Counted from the stretch's first letter, positions 43,229 through 53,089 are shown. The stretch is 64,000 nt of DNA from Cellulosimicrobium sp. CUA-896 (GCF_001942335.1 NZ_MKKH01000077.1:52936-116935); one strand, 5' to 3'. Translations and numbers: made by a program. The notes: a model not told the origin generated them from the letters alone.

Positions 43229-44561
43229 CGGGCGCTCACCGCCCGCAGCGCCGCGGCGGGCGCGGCCGCCGCGGACCTGGACGACGCCGCGGCGGCAGCG
43301 ACCGAGGCCGGCTCGGACGACGGTGCGCGCCGCGTGCCCGACCGCGACCCGGCGGCCACGACGCGCTCGTACGACTCGAGCGTGCTCGCCGCGACGGCGG
43401 TCCAGCTGTAGAGGCGCTCGGCCCGCACGCGCGCCGCCGACCCGAGCCGTTCGCCGAGCGCGGGGTCGTCGGCGAGGCGCTGCAGCGCCGCGGCCAGCGC
43501 CGCCGCGTCGCGCGGCGGGACGAGCAGGCCCGTGCGCCCGTCCACGACCGAGTCGAGCAGACCGCCGACCGCGGCGCCCACGACCGGGCGCCCGCAGGCC
43601 GCGGCCTCGAGCGGCACGATCCCGAACGGCTCGTACCAGGGGTCGCACACGACGACGTCGGCCGCGTGCATGTGGTCGCGCACCTCGTCCTGCGTGACGC
43701 TGCCGACGAGGTGCACCCGGTCGGCCACGCCGAGGGCCTGCGCGAGCGCCCGCAGGCGGCGCGCCTCGTCGTCCTGCTCGAGCCGGTCCGGCCGCGGGCC
43801 GCCCGCGACGACCAGCTCGGCCCGCGGCAGCGCCGGGAGCGCCTCGATGACGGTGTCGATCCCCTTGCGCTCCACGAGCCGCCCGACCGTGACCAGCCGC
43901 AGCGTGCCCGGCTCGCGGTCGCGGCGCTCGCGCAGGCGCTCCCCGCGGGCGGGGTCGGGGCGGAAGTGCCCGACGTCGACCCCGCACGGCACGACGTCCA
44001 CCCGGTCCGGGTCGGCGCCGAGCGCGACGAGCTCGGCGACCTCGTCGGTGCACGTCGCGATCACGCGGTCCACCGCGCGGCACAGCAGGCGCTCGCGGGC
44101 CACGCGCTCCGCGGGGCTCGTGTCGCGCGCGCCTGGTGGCGGCGCTTGACGGACCCGAGCGCGTGGAACGTCTGCACGAGCGGGATGCCGAGCGCCGGCG
44201 CGGACATCAGCCCGGCGATGCCGGACATCCAGAAGTGCGCGTGCACGACGTCGGGCGCCGCGGCCGGGTCGGACCACCGCCGGCGCAGGTCCGCGCCGAA
44301 GGCGTCCATGTGCGGCAGGAGCTCGTCCTTGGGCACGGACGTCGGCGGTCCGGCGTCGACGTGCACGACCTCGACGCCGCGCGCGAGGGGCACGCGCTCC
44401 GGGAGCGCCGCGTCGTCGCGCCGGGTGTAGACCTCGACGTCGTGCCCCTGGGCGCCGAGCCGCGTGGCGAGCGACGCGACGTGGACGTTCTGCCCGCCAG
44501 CGTCGACGCCGCCGAGGACGGCGAGCGGGCTGGCGTGCTCGGAGATCATCGCGATCTTCAT
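43225..44561 (-). CDS. GT4-family glycosyltransferase (frame broken near 44131)
   Basis: ATG at 44561 in an ATGA overlap with the preceding gene; it ends in an ATGA overlap with the isomerase fusion. N-domain: MISEHASPLAVLGGVDAGGQNVHV (sucrose-phosphate-synthase-like GT4 opening) and VVHAHFWMSGIAGL. C-domain: RLVTVGRLVERKGIDTVIEALPAL, then CDPWYEPFGIVPLEAAACGRPVVGAAVGGLLDSVVDG with the EPFGIVPLE donor-binding motif. After GSVKRRHQAR the frame shifts; one missing base restores about 445 residues, with an Ala/Ser-rich tail. It likely adds a hexose to the same glycan. Confidence 0.9.
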
Positions 44562-45586
44562 GAGGTCACCTCCTGGAGGACCGTGTCCCAGCGGCGCAGG
44601 AACGTGGCGAGGGAGTAGTGCTCGAGGACGTGGGCGCGCGCGGCGGTGCCGCGCTCGCGCGCCTCGTCGGGGTCGGCGAGCCAGCGCCGCGCGGTCGCGA
44701 CGAGCTCGTCGGGACGGGAGCTGAGCGTCCCGGCGGCCGGCGGGACCGCGACGGGCGCCTCGGTGGTCGGCAGCGCGAGCACCGGCATGCCGAGGGCCAT
44801 CGCCTCGAGCAGCGACAGTCCGAGGCTCGTCCAGCGGTAGGGGTGCAGGTAGACGCGCGACGTCGCGAGGCGCGCGTGCATCGCAGCCTGCGGGACGTCG
44901 TCGTGCAGGCCGTGCTGCGTGCCGGGTGCGCCGCCGGGCCCGGGGGCGGGACCGGCCGCCGGACCGCCGAGGTGCTCGGCAAGCTTGCCGACGCCCATCC
45001 CGTACACGTCGAGCGGTGCGTGCCGCCCGACCTCGACGAGGACGTCGGTGCCCGCGACGCGCCACCGCCGTACCGGCTCGTTGACGACGACGCCGACGCT
45101 CGCCCGGCTGCCCGTGTACAGGTGGCCGGGGTCGGGGATGCCGTGGTCGACGACGAGGGTGCGCGCGTCGCCGCAGTCCCACATGAGCTGGTTGAACGCG
45201 GTGACGTGCACGATCGGGACGAGGCCCTCCTCGACGACGTCGAGGCCGGCGAGGGGGTGGCGCGAGCGGGCCGCGTGCTCGGTGGGCGCGTTGTGCTCGA
45301 CGTACACCGCGGGCACGTCGCGCCCGGGCACGAGCCCGGTCCAGCGCCGTAGCAGCTCGACCTCCTCCGGCCGCTGGAGCACGACGACGTCGATCCCGCC
45401 GCCCGCGGCGAGGCCGGCGATCTCCTCGGGCGAGGCCTCGGTCACCGACGCGGGCCAGTCCCAGGTCTGCGCGCGGCCGCGGCCCTCGGGCCCGCGGCCC
45501 GGGACGAGGGGGACGACGTACTCGTGGCCGCCGCCGACGAACGACGTCGCCCACGACCCGTGCACGTGCCAGACGAGGATCCTCAT
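44558..45586 (-). CDS. Glycosyltransferase, GT-B fold (GT4-like)
   Basis: 342 residues, ATG at 45586 (ATGA overlap with the GT9 gene). Opens MRILVWHVHGSWATSFVGGGHEYVVPL; middle VYVEHNAPTEHAARSRHPLAG; C-domain HDDVPQAAMHARLATSRVYLHPYRWTSLGLSLLEAMALGMPVLALPTTEAP, in which SLGLSLLEAMALG is the GT4 donor-site pattern. The domain between is shorter than in typical GT4 enzymes. Cytoplasmic, acting on a lipid- or protein-linked acceptor. All overlaps in this run indicate one transcript with coupled translation. Confidence 0.88.
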   Translation of the reverse strand: MRILVWHVHGSWATSFVGGGHEYVVPLVPGRGPEGRGRAQTWDWPASVTEASPEEIAGLAAGGGIDVVVLQRPEEVELLRRWTGLVPGRDVPAVYVEHNAPTEHAARSRHPLAGLDVVEEGLVPIVHVTAFNQLMWDCGDARTLVVDHGIPDPGHLYTGSRASVGVVVNEPVRRWRVAGTDVLVEVGRHAPLDVYGMGVGKLAEHLGGPAAGPAPGPGGAPGTQHGLHDDVPQAAMHARLATSRVYLHPYRWTSLGLSLLEAMALGMPVLALPTTEAPVAVPPAAGTLSSRPDELVATARRWLADPDEARERGTAARAHVLEHYSLATFLRRWDTVLQEVTS

Positions 45587-46707
45587 GCGACCACCTCCGC
45601 GGTCTCGGGCGCACGTCCGGGCGGGGCCGGGGGCGCGTCGGGGGACGTCGCGGCGAGACGCTCGACGGCGTCGACGACCTCGTGCGTCCCGATGCCGCCC
45701 AGGCACGGGTGCCCGGCGACGGGGCACGCGCGCGCCCGGGTGCCGCGGCACGCGGCGCCCTGGTCGCCGAGGACGACGCTCGGCACGCCCCACGGCGCCC
45801 AGCGGTCGGCGGGGACGACGGGCGCGAAGAGCGAGACGACCGGCGTCCCGACGGCGGCGGCGAGGTGCGCGGGCCCGGTGTTGCCGACGACGACGCACGC
45901 CGCCCCGGCGAGCACGGCCGCGAGCCCGGCGAGGTCGGTGCGACCCGACAGGTCCGTCGCGCGGCCGTCCGCGACGTGCGCCGCGAGGTCGGTCTCGCGC
46001 GGCCCGCCGGTCACGACGACGCGGTGCCCGGCGTCGGCCAGCGCGGCAACCATGTCGCGCGCGTGGTCGGGCGCGGGCGCGCGGGCCGGTACCGACGCAC
46101 CGGGGTGCACGACGACGTACGGCCCGGCGGGCACGAGGTCGCGCACGTCGGGCAGCGGCTCGCGCACGCGCAGGCGGTCGTCGGCCGGTCCGTCGTGACG
46201 AGACCGTGCGCGTGCGGTCGCGCCGTCGCGGTCGGCGACCGGGTAGCCCGCGGCGCGCACCAGGTCGAGGGCGGCCTCGACCTCGTGCAGGCCGTCGGGG
46301 CGGCGGTGGCGCACGTCGAGCAGCGAGCCGGGGTAGTCCTCGCTCGTGCCGGACACGTGAGGGATCCCCGCGAGCCGGGCGAGCAGCGCCATGGGCAGCG
46401 GGCTCTGGTGGAACGACGTGAAGACCACGGCGGCGGCGTACCGGCGCGCGGCGAGCGTCTCGACGAGGCCGAGCACCTCGGCGCGGTCGAGCGGCGGCGG
46501 CGCGTACCCGGACCACGGCGCGTCGAACACGAGCACGTCGCGCACGCCCGGCAGCAGCCCGGCGGCGGCGCGGCCGGCGGACGACGCGAGCACGTCGACC
46601 TGTCCGCCGCGCTCGGCCGCACCGGCCGCCAGGGCCCGGACCGCCGGACCGGTGAGCAGCACGTCGCCGTCGCTGTCGAGGCGCACGGCCAGGACGTCGG
46701 CCGTCAT
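45583..46707 (-). CDS. GT9-family glycosyltransferase, heptosyltransferase-like
   Basis: 374 residues from the ATG at 46707. VLAVRLDSDGDVLLTGPAVRALAAGA opens the N-domain; VVFTSFHQSPLPMALLARLAGIPHVSG follows; C-domain YVVVHPGASVPARAPAPDHARDMVAALADAGHRVVVTGGPRE and VVVGNTGPAHLAAAVGTPVVSLFAPVVPADRWAPWGVP match ADP-heptose:LPS heptosyltransferase C-domains. It is intact. No stop codon separates it from the upstream GT2-HAD frame, so a longer fused product is possible; the ribosome site GGAGGG seven bases before this ATG supports a separate start. Confidence 0.92.
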   Translation of the reverse strand: MTADVLAVRLDSDGDVLLTGPAVRALAAGAAERGGQVDVLASSAGRAAAGLLPGVRDVLVFDAPWSGYAPPPLDRAEVLGLVETLAARRYAAAVVFTSFHQSPLPMALLARLAGIPHVSGTSEDYPGSLLDVRHRRPDGLHEVEAALDLVRAAGYPVADRDGATARARSRHDGPADDRLRVREPLPDVRDLVPAGPYVVVHPGASVPARAPAPDHARDMVAALADAGHRVVVTGGPRETDLAAHVADGRATDLSGRTDLAGLAAVLAGAACVVVGNTGPAHLAAAVGTPVVSLFAPVVPADRWAPWGVPSVVLGDQGAACRGTRARACPVAGHPCLGGIGTHEVVDAVERLAATSPDAPPAPPGRAPETAEVVA

Positions 46708-48402
46708 GCGTCGCCCTCCGCGAGATCGGCAGCTCCGGTCGACGTCGCAGTCCCGACGCGCCGATCTCAGCACCGGCTGCCGATCTCGACGCGCCCCGTG
46801 CCGAGGCGGGGAGCGGTCGGCGAGCAGCTTCACCGCGGCGGCGAGGTCGGGCGCGACGTGCGGGGCGGCGTCGACCTCCTCGGCCCGCGTGACGGGGGTC
46901 GGCACGAGCACGGGCGTCGCGCCCGCGGCGAGCGCGGCACCGACGTCGGCGCCGATGTCCCCGACGACGGCGCAGCGCCACGGCTCGACGCCGAGCTCGG
47001 CCGCGGCGGCGAGCACCATGCCGGGTGCGGGCTTGCGGCACGCGCACGCGTCGTCGGGCCCGTGCGGGCACACCTGCCACGTGTCGAACGGGCCGAGCAG
47101 CTCCTCGACGCGCGCGTTGACGGCGTCGACCTGGTCGCGCGTGATCATGCCCCGCGCCACACCGGACTGGTTGGACACGACGCCGACGCGCACGCCGCGC
47201 GCCCGCAGGCCGTCGAGCACCTCTTGCGCGCCCTCGACGGGCCGGACGGCCGCCGGGTCGCCGTTGTAGGGGACGTCGTGGACGAGCGTGCCGTCGCGGT
47301 CGAAGAGCACCGCGGCGAGCGTGCCGGGCCACGGGTCGAGCCCGCGGCGCGCGGCGAGCGTGCCTGCGACGCGGTGCCGCACGGCGGCGAACGGGATCGC
47401 GGCGCTCGTCCAGGCCATGCGGCGCAGCTCGGCGGCGAAGACGTCGTCGCCCGGGCGGGGGCCGGGGGCGAGGCGGCGGCGCGCGAAGTCGAGCGTGAGC
47501 CCGGCCCAGGCGGCGGCACCGAGCGCGGCGACCGCGGGGCGGCGCGCGAGCAGTCCCGCTGCGGCGACGCCCGCGGCGCCCACGGTCGCGACGTGCCAGG
47601 CGAGGCGTCCCCGCCCGGTCTCGGCGCGCTCGCGCCAGTCGGGACTGTGCAGGGCGCGCATCGTCGCGTCGTCGCGCGTGCCCGCCTGGACGCGCAGGCT
47701 CACGCCGTCGTCGGTCGGGCGTACCGGGTGCGTCGTCGTGCGGGTGCCGCGCACGAGCTCCCAGCCCGCATCGCGCACGCGCAGCGCCAGGTCGGCGTCC
47801 TCGCGGTACGCGCGGGGGAAGCGCTCGTCGAACCCGGCGACGTGCTCGAGCGCGGCGCGGCGGTAGGCCATGTCGGCGGTCGGCCACAGCGCGTCCTGCA
47901 GCCCCGCGGTGCCGCGCTCCCAGTCGGTCGGTCGACGGTGCGTCGGCAGCGGCACGTGCAGGCGTCCCTGCACACCGCCCGTGCGAGCGCCGGCGGCGGC
48001 GAGGTCGGCGGCCAGGAGATCGGCCCAGCCGTCGGGGAGCTCTACGTCGTCGTCGAGGAACACGACCCACGGCGCGGACGTCGAGCGCCAGCCGGCGTTG
48101 CGGGCGGCGGCCGGGCCGCGCCCGCCGGTGCGCACGACGCGCGCACCGAGCCGGGCGCCGACGTCGCCGAGGTCGAGCGGCTCGGGCAGCGGGTCGCCCG
48201 GCCCGTCGGCGGAGGAAGCGGTGGGCAGGCGCCGGTCGTCCGCGACGACGACCTCGACCGGCGCCGGCGCGGCTGGGGAGCCGTCGGCCTGCGCGGCGAG
48301 CGTCTCGAGCAGACGCAGCAGCGACGGCCGCCCGATGGACGGCACGACGACGGCGTACGCCTGCTCGCTGCCGGCGACGCCCGGGGTGGCGGGCGCCGTC
48401 AC
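46708..48402 (-). CDS. Fused GT2 glycosyltransferase + GmhB-like heptose-bisphosphate phosphatase (no stop before the GT9 gene)
   Basis: The GTG at 48402 overlaps the carbamoyltransferase stop (GTGA). Residues 1-240 are a GT-A domain: YAVVVPSIGRPSLLRLLETLAAQ, DDD metal site in WVVFLDDDVELPDGW, and EDADLALRVRDAGWE. Two hydrophobic stretches (TVGAAGVAAAGLLA, AVAALGAAAWAGLTL) follow. About 380-560 is a HAD-IIIA phosphatase: LFDRDGTLVHD, VVSNQSGVARG, zinc loop CPHGPDDACACRKPAPGM as in GmhB. The frame continues through the palindromic repeat at 46722-46787 into the GT9 gene without a stop. GmhB removes the 7-phosphate of heptose-1,7-bisphosphate. Confidence 0.88.
46722..46787. repeat. Intergenic palindromic repeat between HAD and GT9 coding parts
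   Basis: GAGATCGGCAGC (46722-46733) and its complement GCTGCCGATCTC (46776-46787) flank a third partial copy CGCCGATCTC (46759-46768). Read on the minus strand in the HAD frame it has no stop. In one of the other frames it supplies a TGA inside the repeat. It looks like an inserted REP-like element that joined or extended the reading frames. Confidence 0.7.
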
Positions 48403-50081
48403 GCCGCCGCCCCGTCGCCCGCGCCGGGGGCGAAGACGTCCGCGCGGCGCACGAGGTGGGGGCCGAGGACGAGCACGTCGACGGGCGCCGAGCCGAACAG
48501 CTCGAGCGCGTCGCGCGGGTCGTCGACCATCGGCCGCCCGGCGGTGTTGAGGCTCGTGTTGACGACGACGGGCAGGCCCGTGCGCTCCTTGAACGCACGG
48601 ATCATCGCCTGCAGCCGCGGGGTCGAGTCGTCGATCGTCTGGATGCGCGCGGTGTGGTCCACGTGCACGACCGTCGCGATGCGGTCGCGCCACTCGGGCG
48701 CGACCTCGTGCACGAACAGCATGTACGGGCTGGGGATCGGGCCGCCGCTGAAGATCTCCGCGGCGTCCTCGAGGAGGACCATCGGCGCGACGGGGCGGAA
48801 CTGCTCGCGGCCCTTGACGTCGTTGAGGCGCTCGAGGTTCTCCACCGGCCCGGGGTTCGCGATGAGCGAGCGGTGCCCGAGCGCGCGCGGCCCGAACTCG
48901 GCGCGCCCGTCGAACCACGCGATGACGCCGTTGTCGGCGAGCACCTGGGCGACCTCGCCGGGCAGGTCGTCGGGCGTGGTGAACGGGACCTTGGCGGTGC
49001 GCAGCCAGTCGGCGAGCTCGTCGTCGGACCAGGACCGGCCGAGGGCGGCCGAGCCCATCGGCTCGACGGTGTCGCCCGCCTCGGCCGCGAGCTGCATCGC
49101 CGCGCCGAGCGCGGTGCCGGAGTCGCCCGCGGCGGGCTGCACCCACACCTCCTCGAACGGCGTCTCGCGCCAGATCCGGGAGTTCGCGACGCAGTTGAGC
49201 GCCGTCCCGCCGCCCATCGTGAGCACGCGGTCGCCCGTCTGCCCGTGCAGCCACGTCGCGAGGTCCACGAGGACCTCCTCGAGCCGCGCCTGCACCGACG
49301 CGGCGAGGTCGGCGTGCTCCGCCATGCCGCCGTGCTCGGTGCCCCACGTGCCGTCGTCGACGCGACGCGGCGCCCACCGCGTCCAGTCGGGCGCCTCGGC
49401 GACGAACCCGCCGTCGTCGGTCGCGTAGAGGATCTCGCGCAGGTCGTCGAGGAAGCGCGGCTCGCCGTAGGACGCGAGCGCCATGACCTTGTACTCGTCG
49501 CTCGAGCGCAGGAAGCCCAGGTGCTCGGTCAGGGACTCGTAGACCAGGCCGAGCGAGTGGGGCAGCTCCTGGCTCGCGAGCACCTCGAGCTTGCCGTGCG
49601 CGTACCGGCCGGCGAGGTGGGACGAGCGCTCACCGCGCCCGTCGAGCGACAGGACGCTCGCGACGGGGAACGGCGACGCGAGCGCGGCCGACGCCGCGTG
49701 CGCGACCTCGTGCGGGACGAACCGCACCGCCGACGGCGACAGGCCGGGCAGCGCCGTCGCGATGAACTGCGGGGCCCGCTCGGCGTACTGCACGCGCAGC
49801 CAGTCCCACGGGTCCGGAAGGCCCATCTCCTCGGCGGGCTTCGCCAGCGCCGGGTCGAACGAGTACGCGACCGCGTCGAGGTCCTGCGGGCGCAGCCCAC
49901 CGGCCTCCAGGCACCACGCCATCGCCTTCTCGGGCAGCTCCCACGCCGCGAACGGCACGGGCCGCTTGCCGTGCTTGCGCCGGGAGAACCTCTCCTCCTC
50001 GGCGGCCGCGACGACCTTGCCGTCGACGACCAGAGCCGCGGACGGGTCGTGGAACAGGGCGTTCACACCGAGGACGCGCAT
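48399..50081 (-). CDS. O-carbamoyltransferase (NodU/CmcH/TobZ family)
   Basis: 560 residues from the ATG at 50081, first gene of the operon. N-terminal YrdC-like/Kae1-like domain: MRVLGVNALFHDPSAALVVDGKVVAAAEEERFSRRKH, SLDGRGERSSHLAGRY, GFLRSSDEYKVMALASYGEP and MGGGTALNCVANSRIW. C-terminal domain: DGRAEFGPRALGHRSLIANP, REQFRPVAPMVL and VVNTSLNTAGRPMVDDPRDAL. The family transfers carbamoyl from carbamoyl phosphate via carbamoyl-AMP to a hydroxyl of a sugar. In Pseudomonas LPS a heptose is 7-O-carbamoylated, so a carbamoyl-heptose product is a reasonable inference here. Confidence 0.95.
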   Translation of the reverse strand: MRVLGVNALFHDPSAALVVDGKVVAAAEEERFSRRKHGKRPVPFAAWELPEKAMAWCLEAGGLRPQDLDAVAYSFDPALAKPAEEMGLPDPWDWLRVQYAERAPQFIATALPGLSPSAVRFVPHEVAHAASAALASPFPVASVLSLDGRGERSSHLAGRYAHGKLEVLASQELPHSLGLVYESLTEHLGFLRSSDEYKVMALASYGEPRFLDDLREILYATDDGGFVAEAPDWTRWAPRRVDDGTWGTEHGGMAEHADLAASVQARLEEVLVDLATWLHGQTGDRVLTMGGGTALNCVANSRIWRETPFEEVWVQPAAGDSGTALGAAMQLAAEAGDTVEPMGSAALGRSWSDDELADWLRTAKVPFTTPDDLPGEVAQVLADNGVIAWFDGRAEFGPRALGHRSLIANPGPVENLERLNDVKGREQFRPVAPMVLLEDAAEIFSGGPIPSPYMLFVHEVAPEWRDRIATVVHVDHTARIQTIDDSTPRLQAMIRAFKERTGLPVVVNTSLNTAGRPMVDDPRDALELFGSAPVDVLVLGPHLVRRADVFAPGAGDGAAA

Positions 50082-50188
50082 GGATGGCGAGCCTTCCTTT
50101 CTCGGGCCAGGCTGGGAGGGCCCCGTCACGGGGCACGACCTGACGCGTGCGGGTCGGCGCTGCTGCAACCCGGCTTCACCTTCTCGCC

Positions 50189-50202
50189 GAGAAGCGCTTC
50201 TC
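50189..50202. promoter_or_regulatory. Palindromic operator candidate in the divergent promoter
   Basis: GAGAAGCGCTTCTC is a perfect 14-base palindrome (50189-50202), midway between the divergent starts of the carbamoyltransferase operon (50081) and the aldehyde dehydrogenase (50275). The CGC/GCG centre with symmetric arms resembles LacI-type sites. It may co-regulate both units. Confidence 0.55.
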
Positions 50203-50274
50203 GCACGCCGACCTGGCACGCACACGTACTTCTCCCCGTGTCATTCGACGCACCGCCCACCTCCGGAGGCCTTG

Positions 50275-51701
50275 ATGACGACGACCACCTCGACCGCTCC
50301 GTCCGCACCGGCGGGCACCTCGACCGGCGCCCACCGGGTCGAGCGCACCGACCCGACGACGGGCCGTCCCGGCACGCCGGTCGAGTGCGCCGGGGCGCAC
50401 GAGGTGGACGCCGCCGTCCGCGCCGCCGCCGCCGCGTGGCCCGCGTGGCGCGCGACGCACCCGGCGAGCGGGCGGGCGCGCTGCGCGACGCCGCGAAGGC
50501 GGTGCGCGAGGCCGCCGACGAGCTCGGCGCGCTGCTGTGCGCGACGACGGGGCGGCTCGAGCGCGAGGCGCGGCAGTCGGCCGAGGTCGCGGCCGAGCTG
50601 CTCGAGGAGGCCGCGGTCACCGGGCTGACCCGGTCGGGTCGCGTCCTCGCGGGCGACCCCGCCGCGCTCGACGTCGTGCGCCGCGAGCCGCGCGGCGTCG
50701 TCGCCGTCATCACGCCGTGGAACGACCCCTACCCGGCCGCCGCCGGGCTCATCGCCGCCGCCCTCATCACGGGCAACGTCGTGGTGCACAAGCCGTCCGA
50801 GCGCAGCGACGCCCCCGGCGTGCGGCTCGCCGAGCTCGTCGCCGGCGCCCTCCCGGCCGACGTGTTGCGCGTGCTCAGCGGCGACGGCTCGACCGGCGAG
50901 GCGATCGTGGCGCACGAGGACGTCGCGCTCGTCGCGCACGTCGGGTCCACCGCGGTTGGCCGGCGCATCGCCGCCGCCGCGGGCGCGCGCGGCGCCAAGG
51001 CGCTGCTGGAGAACGGGGGGAAGGACCCGATCGTCGTCGACGCGGGCGTCGACCCGGCGCTCGCCGCGCAGCAGATCGCGACCGGTGCGTTCACGAACGG
51101 CGGCCAGCTGTGCACGGCCGTCGAGCGGGCGTACGTCGTCGAGGAGGTCGCGGACGCCGTCGTCGCGGAGCTCGCGCGGATCGCCCGCGAGGTCACGGTC
51201 GGCGACCCGTCCGACGACGCCACGACGATGGGGCCGCTCGTCGACGAGGACCAGCTCGCCGTCGTCGACGAGCACGTGCGCGGCGCGACCGCGGCCGGCG
51301 CGGAAGTGGTCGTGGGCGGGCAGCGGCTCGACCGCGACGGGTCGTTCTACGCCCCGACGGTGCTCGACCGCTGCCCCGACGACGTCGCCCTGCTCACGGA
51401 GGAGACGTTCGGCCCTGTCGCGCCCGTCGTGCGCGTCGCGGACTTCGACGAAGGCCTGCGCCGGGCGTCGGAGTCCGCGTACGGGCTGGCGGCGACCGTG
51501 CTCACCCCGTCGCTCGAGCGCGCGCTGCGCGCCGCGGACCAGCTCGACGTCGGGACCGTGAAGGTCAACGCCGTGTTCGGCGGCGCGCCCGGCGGCTCCG
51601 CCGACCCGCGCCGGGGGAGCGGCGGAGGCGCCGGGTTCGGCCCGGACCTGCTCGACGAGATGACCGTGCGCAAGGCGATCCACCTGGAGGGCCTCGCCTG
51701 A
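50275..51701 (+). CDS. Aldehyde dehydrogenase family protein (frame broken near 50470)
   Basis: ATG at 50275 (GGAGGCCTTG upstream). NAD(P)-binding: VVAVITPWNDPYPAAAGLIAAALITGNVVVHKPSERSD, with Asn in PWND; Glu in LLENGGKDPIVV; nucleophile Cys in FTNGGQLCTAVERAYV; EETFGPVAPVVRV near the end. The N-terminal 65 residues lie one frame away (WPAWRATHPA, then ERAGALRDAAKAV); one missing base restores about 475 residues. It oxidises an aldehyde to an acid or thioester. Divergent from the heptose operon across a shared palindrome, so it may take part in the same pathway or only share regulation. Confidence 0.9.
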
Positions 51702-51818
51702 CGACCCGCGTTCACCTGTCCGCCGCGACGGACCGCTACCCGCGAGACGGATCCGACCACGGGTGGATGGCATGACCGTCGCCGGCGGGCAGAGTGGAGC
51801 CGCACGTGCTGACGTGCC

Positions 51819-52419
51819 ATGACGTCTCCACGAATGCGCAGGTCACCCGTGTTCCACCAGGTCCCCGTCCTCCCGGTCGTCGTCCCGCTCGCTGCAGCGG
51901 TGCTGGCAGGGCTGCTCTGGTCCTTGAGACGCCGTGGGCGGCTCTCGGTGCCGCGCGCCTCCGTGGCCCTCGCCCTCTGCGTCTACGTCGCGGGCGTCGT
52001 GGCGAACACCGTCTTCCCGATCTACTGGGACAAGCCCGCCCGGAGCGCGCCGTGGAGCAGCTACCTCGTCGTCGTGCCGTTCGCGGACTACGAGGTCACC
52101 GACGCGGTCATGAACGTCCTGGTCTTCGTCCCGGTCGGCATCGTCGTGCCGCTCGTCCTCGTCGAGGTCTCGTGGGGGAGGGTTCTGGCCACAGCGGCGA
52201 TCTTCAGCGCCGTCATCGAAGGCACGCAGTACGTGACGGCGCACGTGCTGGGCGGAGGGCACATCGCGGACGCAACGACCTGATCTTCAACGTGCTCGGC
52301 GGGGCACTGGCTTCGCCGTCTTCTCCGTGCTCTCGCGGGTGCCAGTCATCGATGACGTCGTCCACCAGTTTCGCTGGCACGACGTCGACCGCCGCGCAGT
52401 TGGGCGCGAGGCGCGATAG
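51819..52419 (+). CDS. VanZ family membrane protein (two frame breaks)
   Basis: ATG at 51819. Spans: VPLAAAVLAGLLWSL, RASVALALCVYVAGVVANTVFP, VTDAVMNVLVFVPVGIVVPLVLV and VLATAAIFSAVIEGTQYVTAHVL. NVLVFVPVGIV and IEGTQYV are the VanZ-like family pattern, and RNDLIFNVLGGALGFAVF (after repair) completes it. Frames shift near 52275 and 52310, each by one missing base, to a TAG at 52417-52419; about 200 residues. VanZ-like proteins are linked to glycopeptide tolerance or phosphotransfer at the membrane; no vanHAX genes are here. Confidence 0.85.
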
Positions 52420-52568
52420 CGGTACGGCACACGCGGCAATCCGTCAGCCGCAGGAGCGCCCACGATGCCGGCCAGGCGCCGACTCATGATCGACCGGGCG
52501 TGGCCGTCGACGAGCGGATCGGCCGGGACTCGATCTCGACGAGGGAACCTCAGCGAAAGAATGGCCCG

Positions 52569-53042
52569 ATGACCTTCATTGACAGCCGATGGGCAGAGAT
52601 CCTTGAGGCTCATCCCTTGCCAACCGGCCGATGGGCAACCCTGCCTCTCATTGATCGATCGACTCTTGTTGCCTACACCGCCGGTCCAGGAAGGGTGCGG
52701 GGAGAACGACTTCTCCTGGGCGATGAAGCGCTCGACGACATGGTGCGGCATGACCACCGACGCCGCTCGGCCGTTAGTGTCGATGAACTCGAAGACATGT
52801 CGGATGAAACTCGCCGATACATGCGTGATCTCGGTTTGCCGGCCCCACCGTCCGCCATGCGGTGGTCAGTGCTGATTCCGGAACGCATCTCAACGGCTGA
52901 ATTTGATCGGCTGATCGCGACGGCCGCTAACCCTCAGGAGATACTCCAAGACCCTCGCGAGGATGCGGCACACAGTGCACGCGCCGTCACGCGCACTGTG
53001 GCACGACTGCTAGGCGTTCCCGACCCGCTGGCGAAGCCGTAG
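52569..53042 (+). CDS. Hypothetical protein of lower GC content, probably acquired
   Basis: 157 residues from the ATG at 52569 (an upstream in-frame GTG lies at 52500). The sequence uses AT-ending codons (ATTGACAGC, CTTGAGGCT, CCTCTCATTGATCGATCG) that are rare elsewhere in the window. Segments include SRWAEILEAHPLPTGRW, DELEDMSDETRRYMRDLGLP and WSVLIPERISTAEFDRLIATAANP. It is soluble and helix-rich. I recognise no family. Its neighbours are fragments of mobile-element genes, so it is likely a cargo or leftover gene. Confidence 0.65.
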   Translation: MTFIDSRWAEILEAHPLPTGRWATLPLIDRSTLVAYTAGPGRVRGERLLLGDEALDDMVRHDHRRRSAVSVDELEDMSDETRRYMRDLGLPAPPSAMRWSVLIPERISTAEFDRLIATAANPQEILQDPREDAAHSARAVTRTVARLLGVPDPLAKP

Positions 53043-53089
53043 GCAAGCACCGGAGCAGCGTGCCCACGAACTCGCACCTCACGAGCACG

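Noticed and set aside
39290..50081. Interpretation as a genuine LPS core locus and thus a Gram-negative host
   Set aside because: No lipid A, Kdo or Lpt genes are present, and sortase F, ECF41, GAF-ANTAR and DUF4397 genes argue for an actinobacterium.
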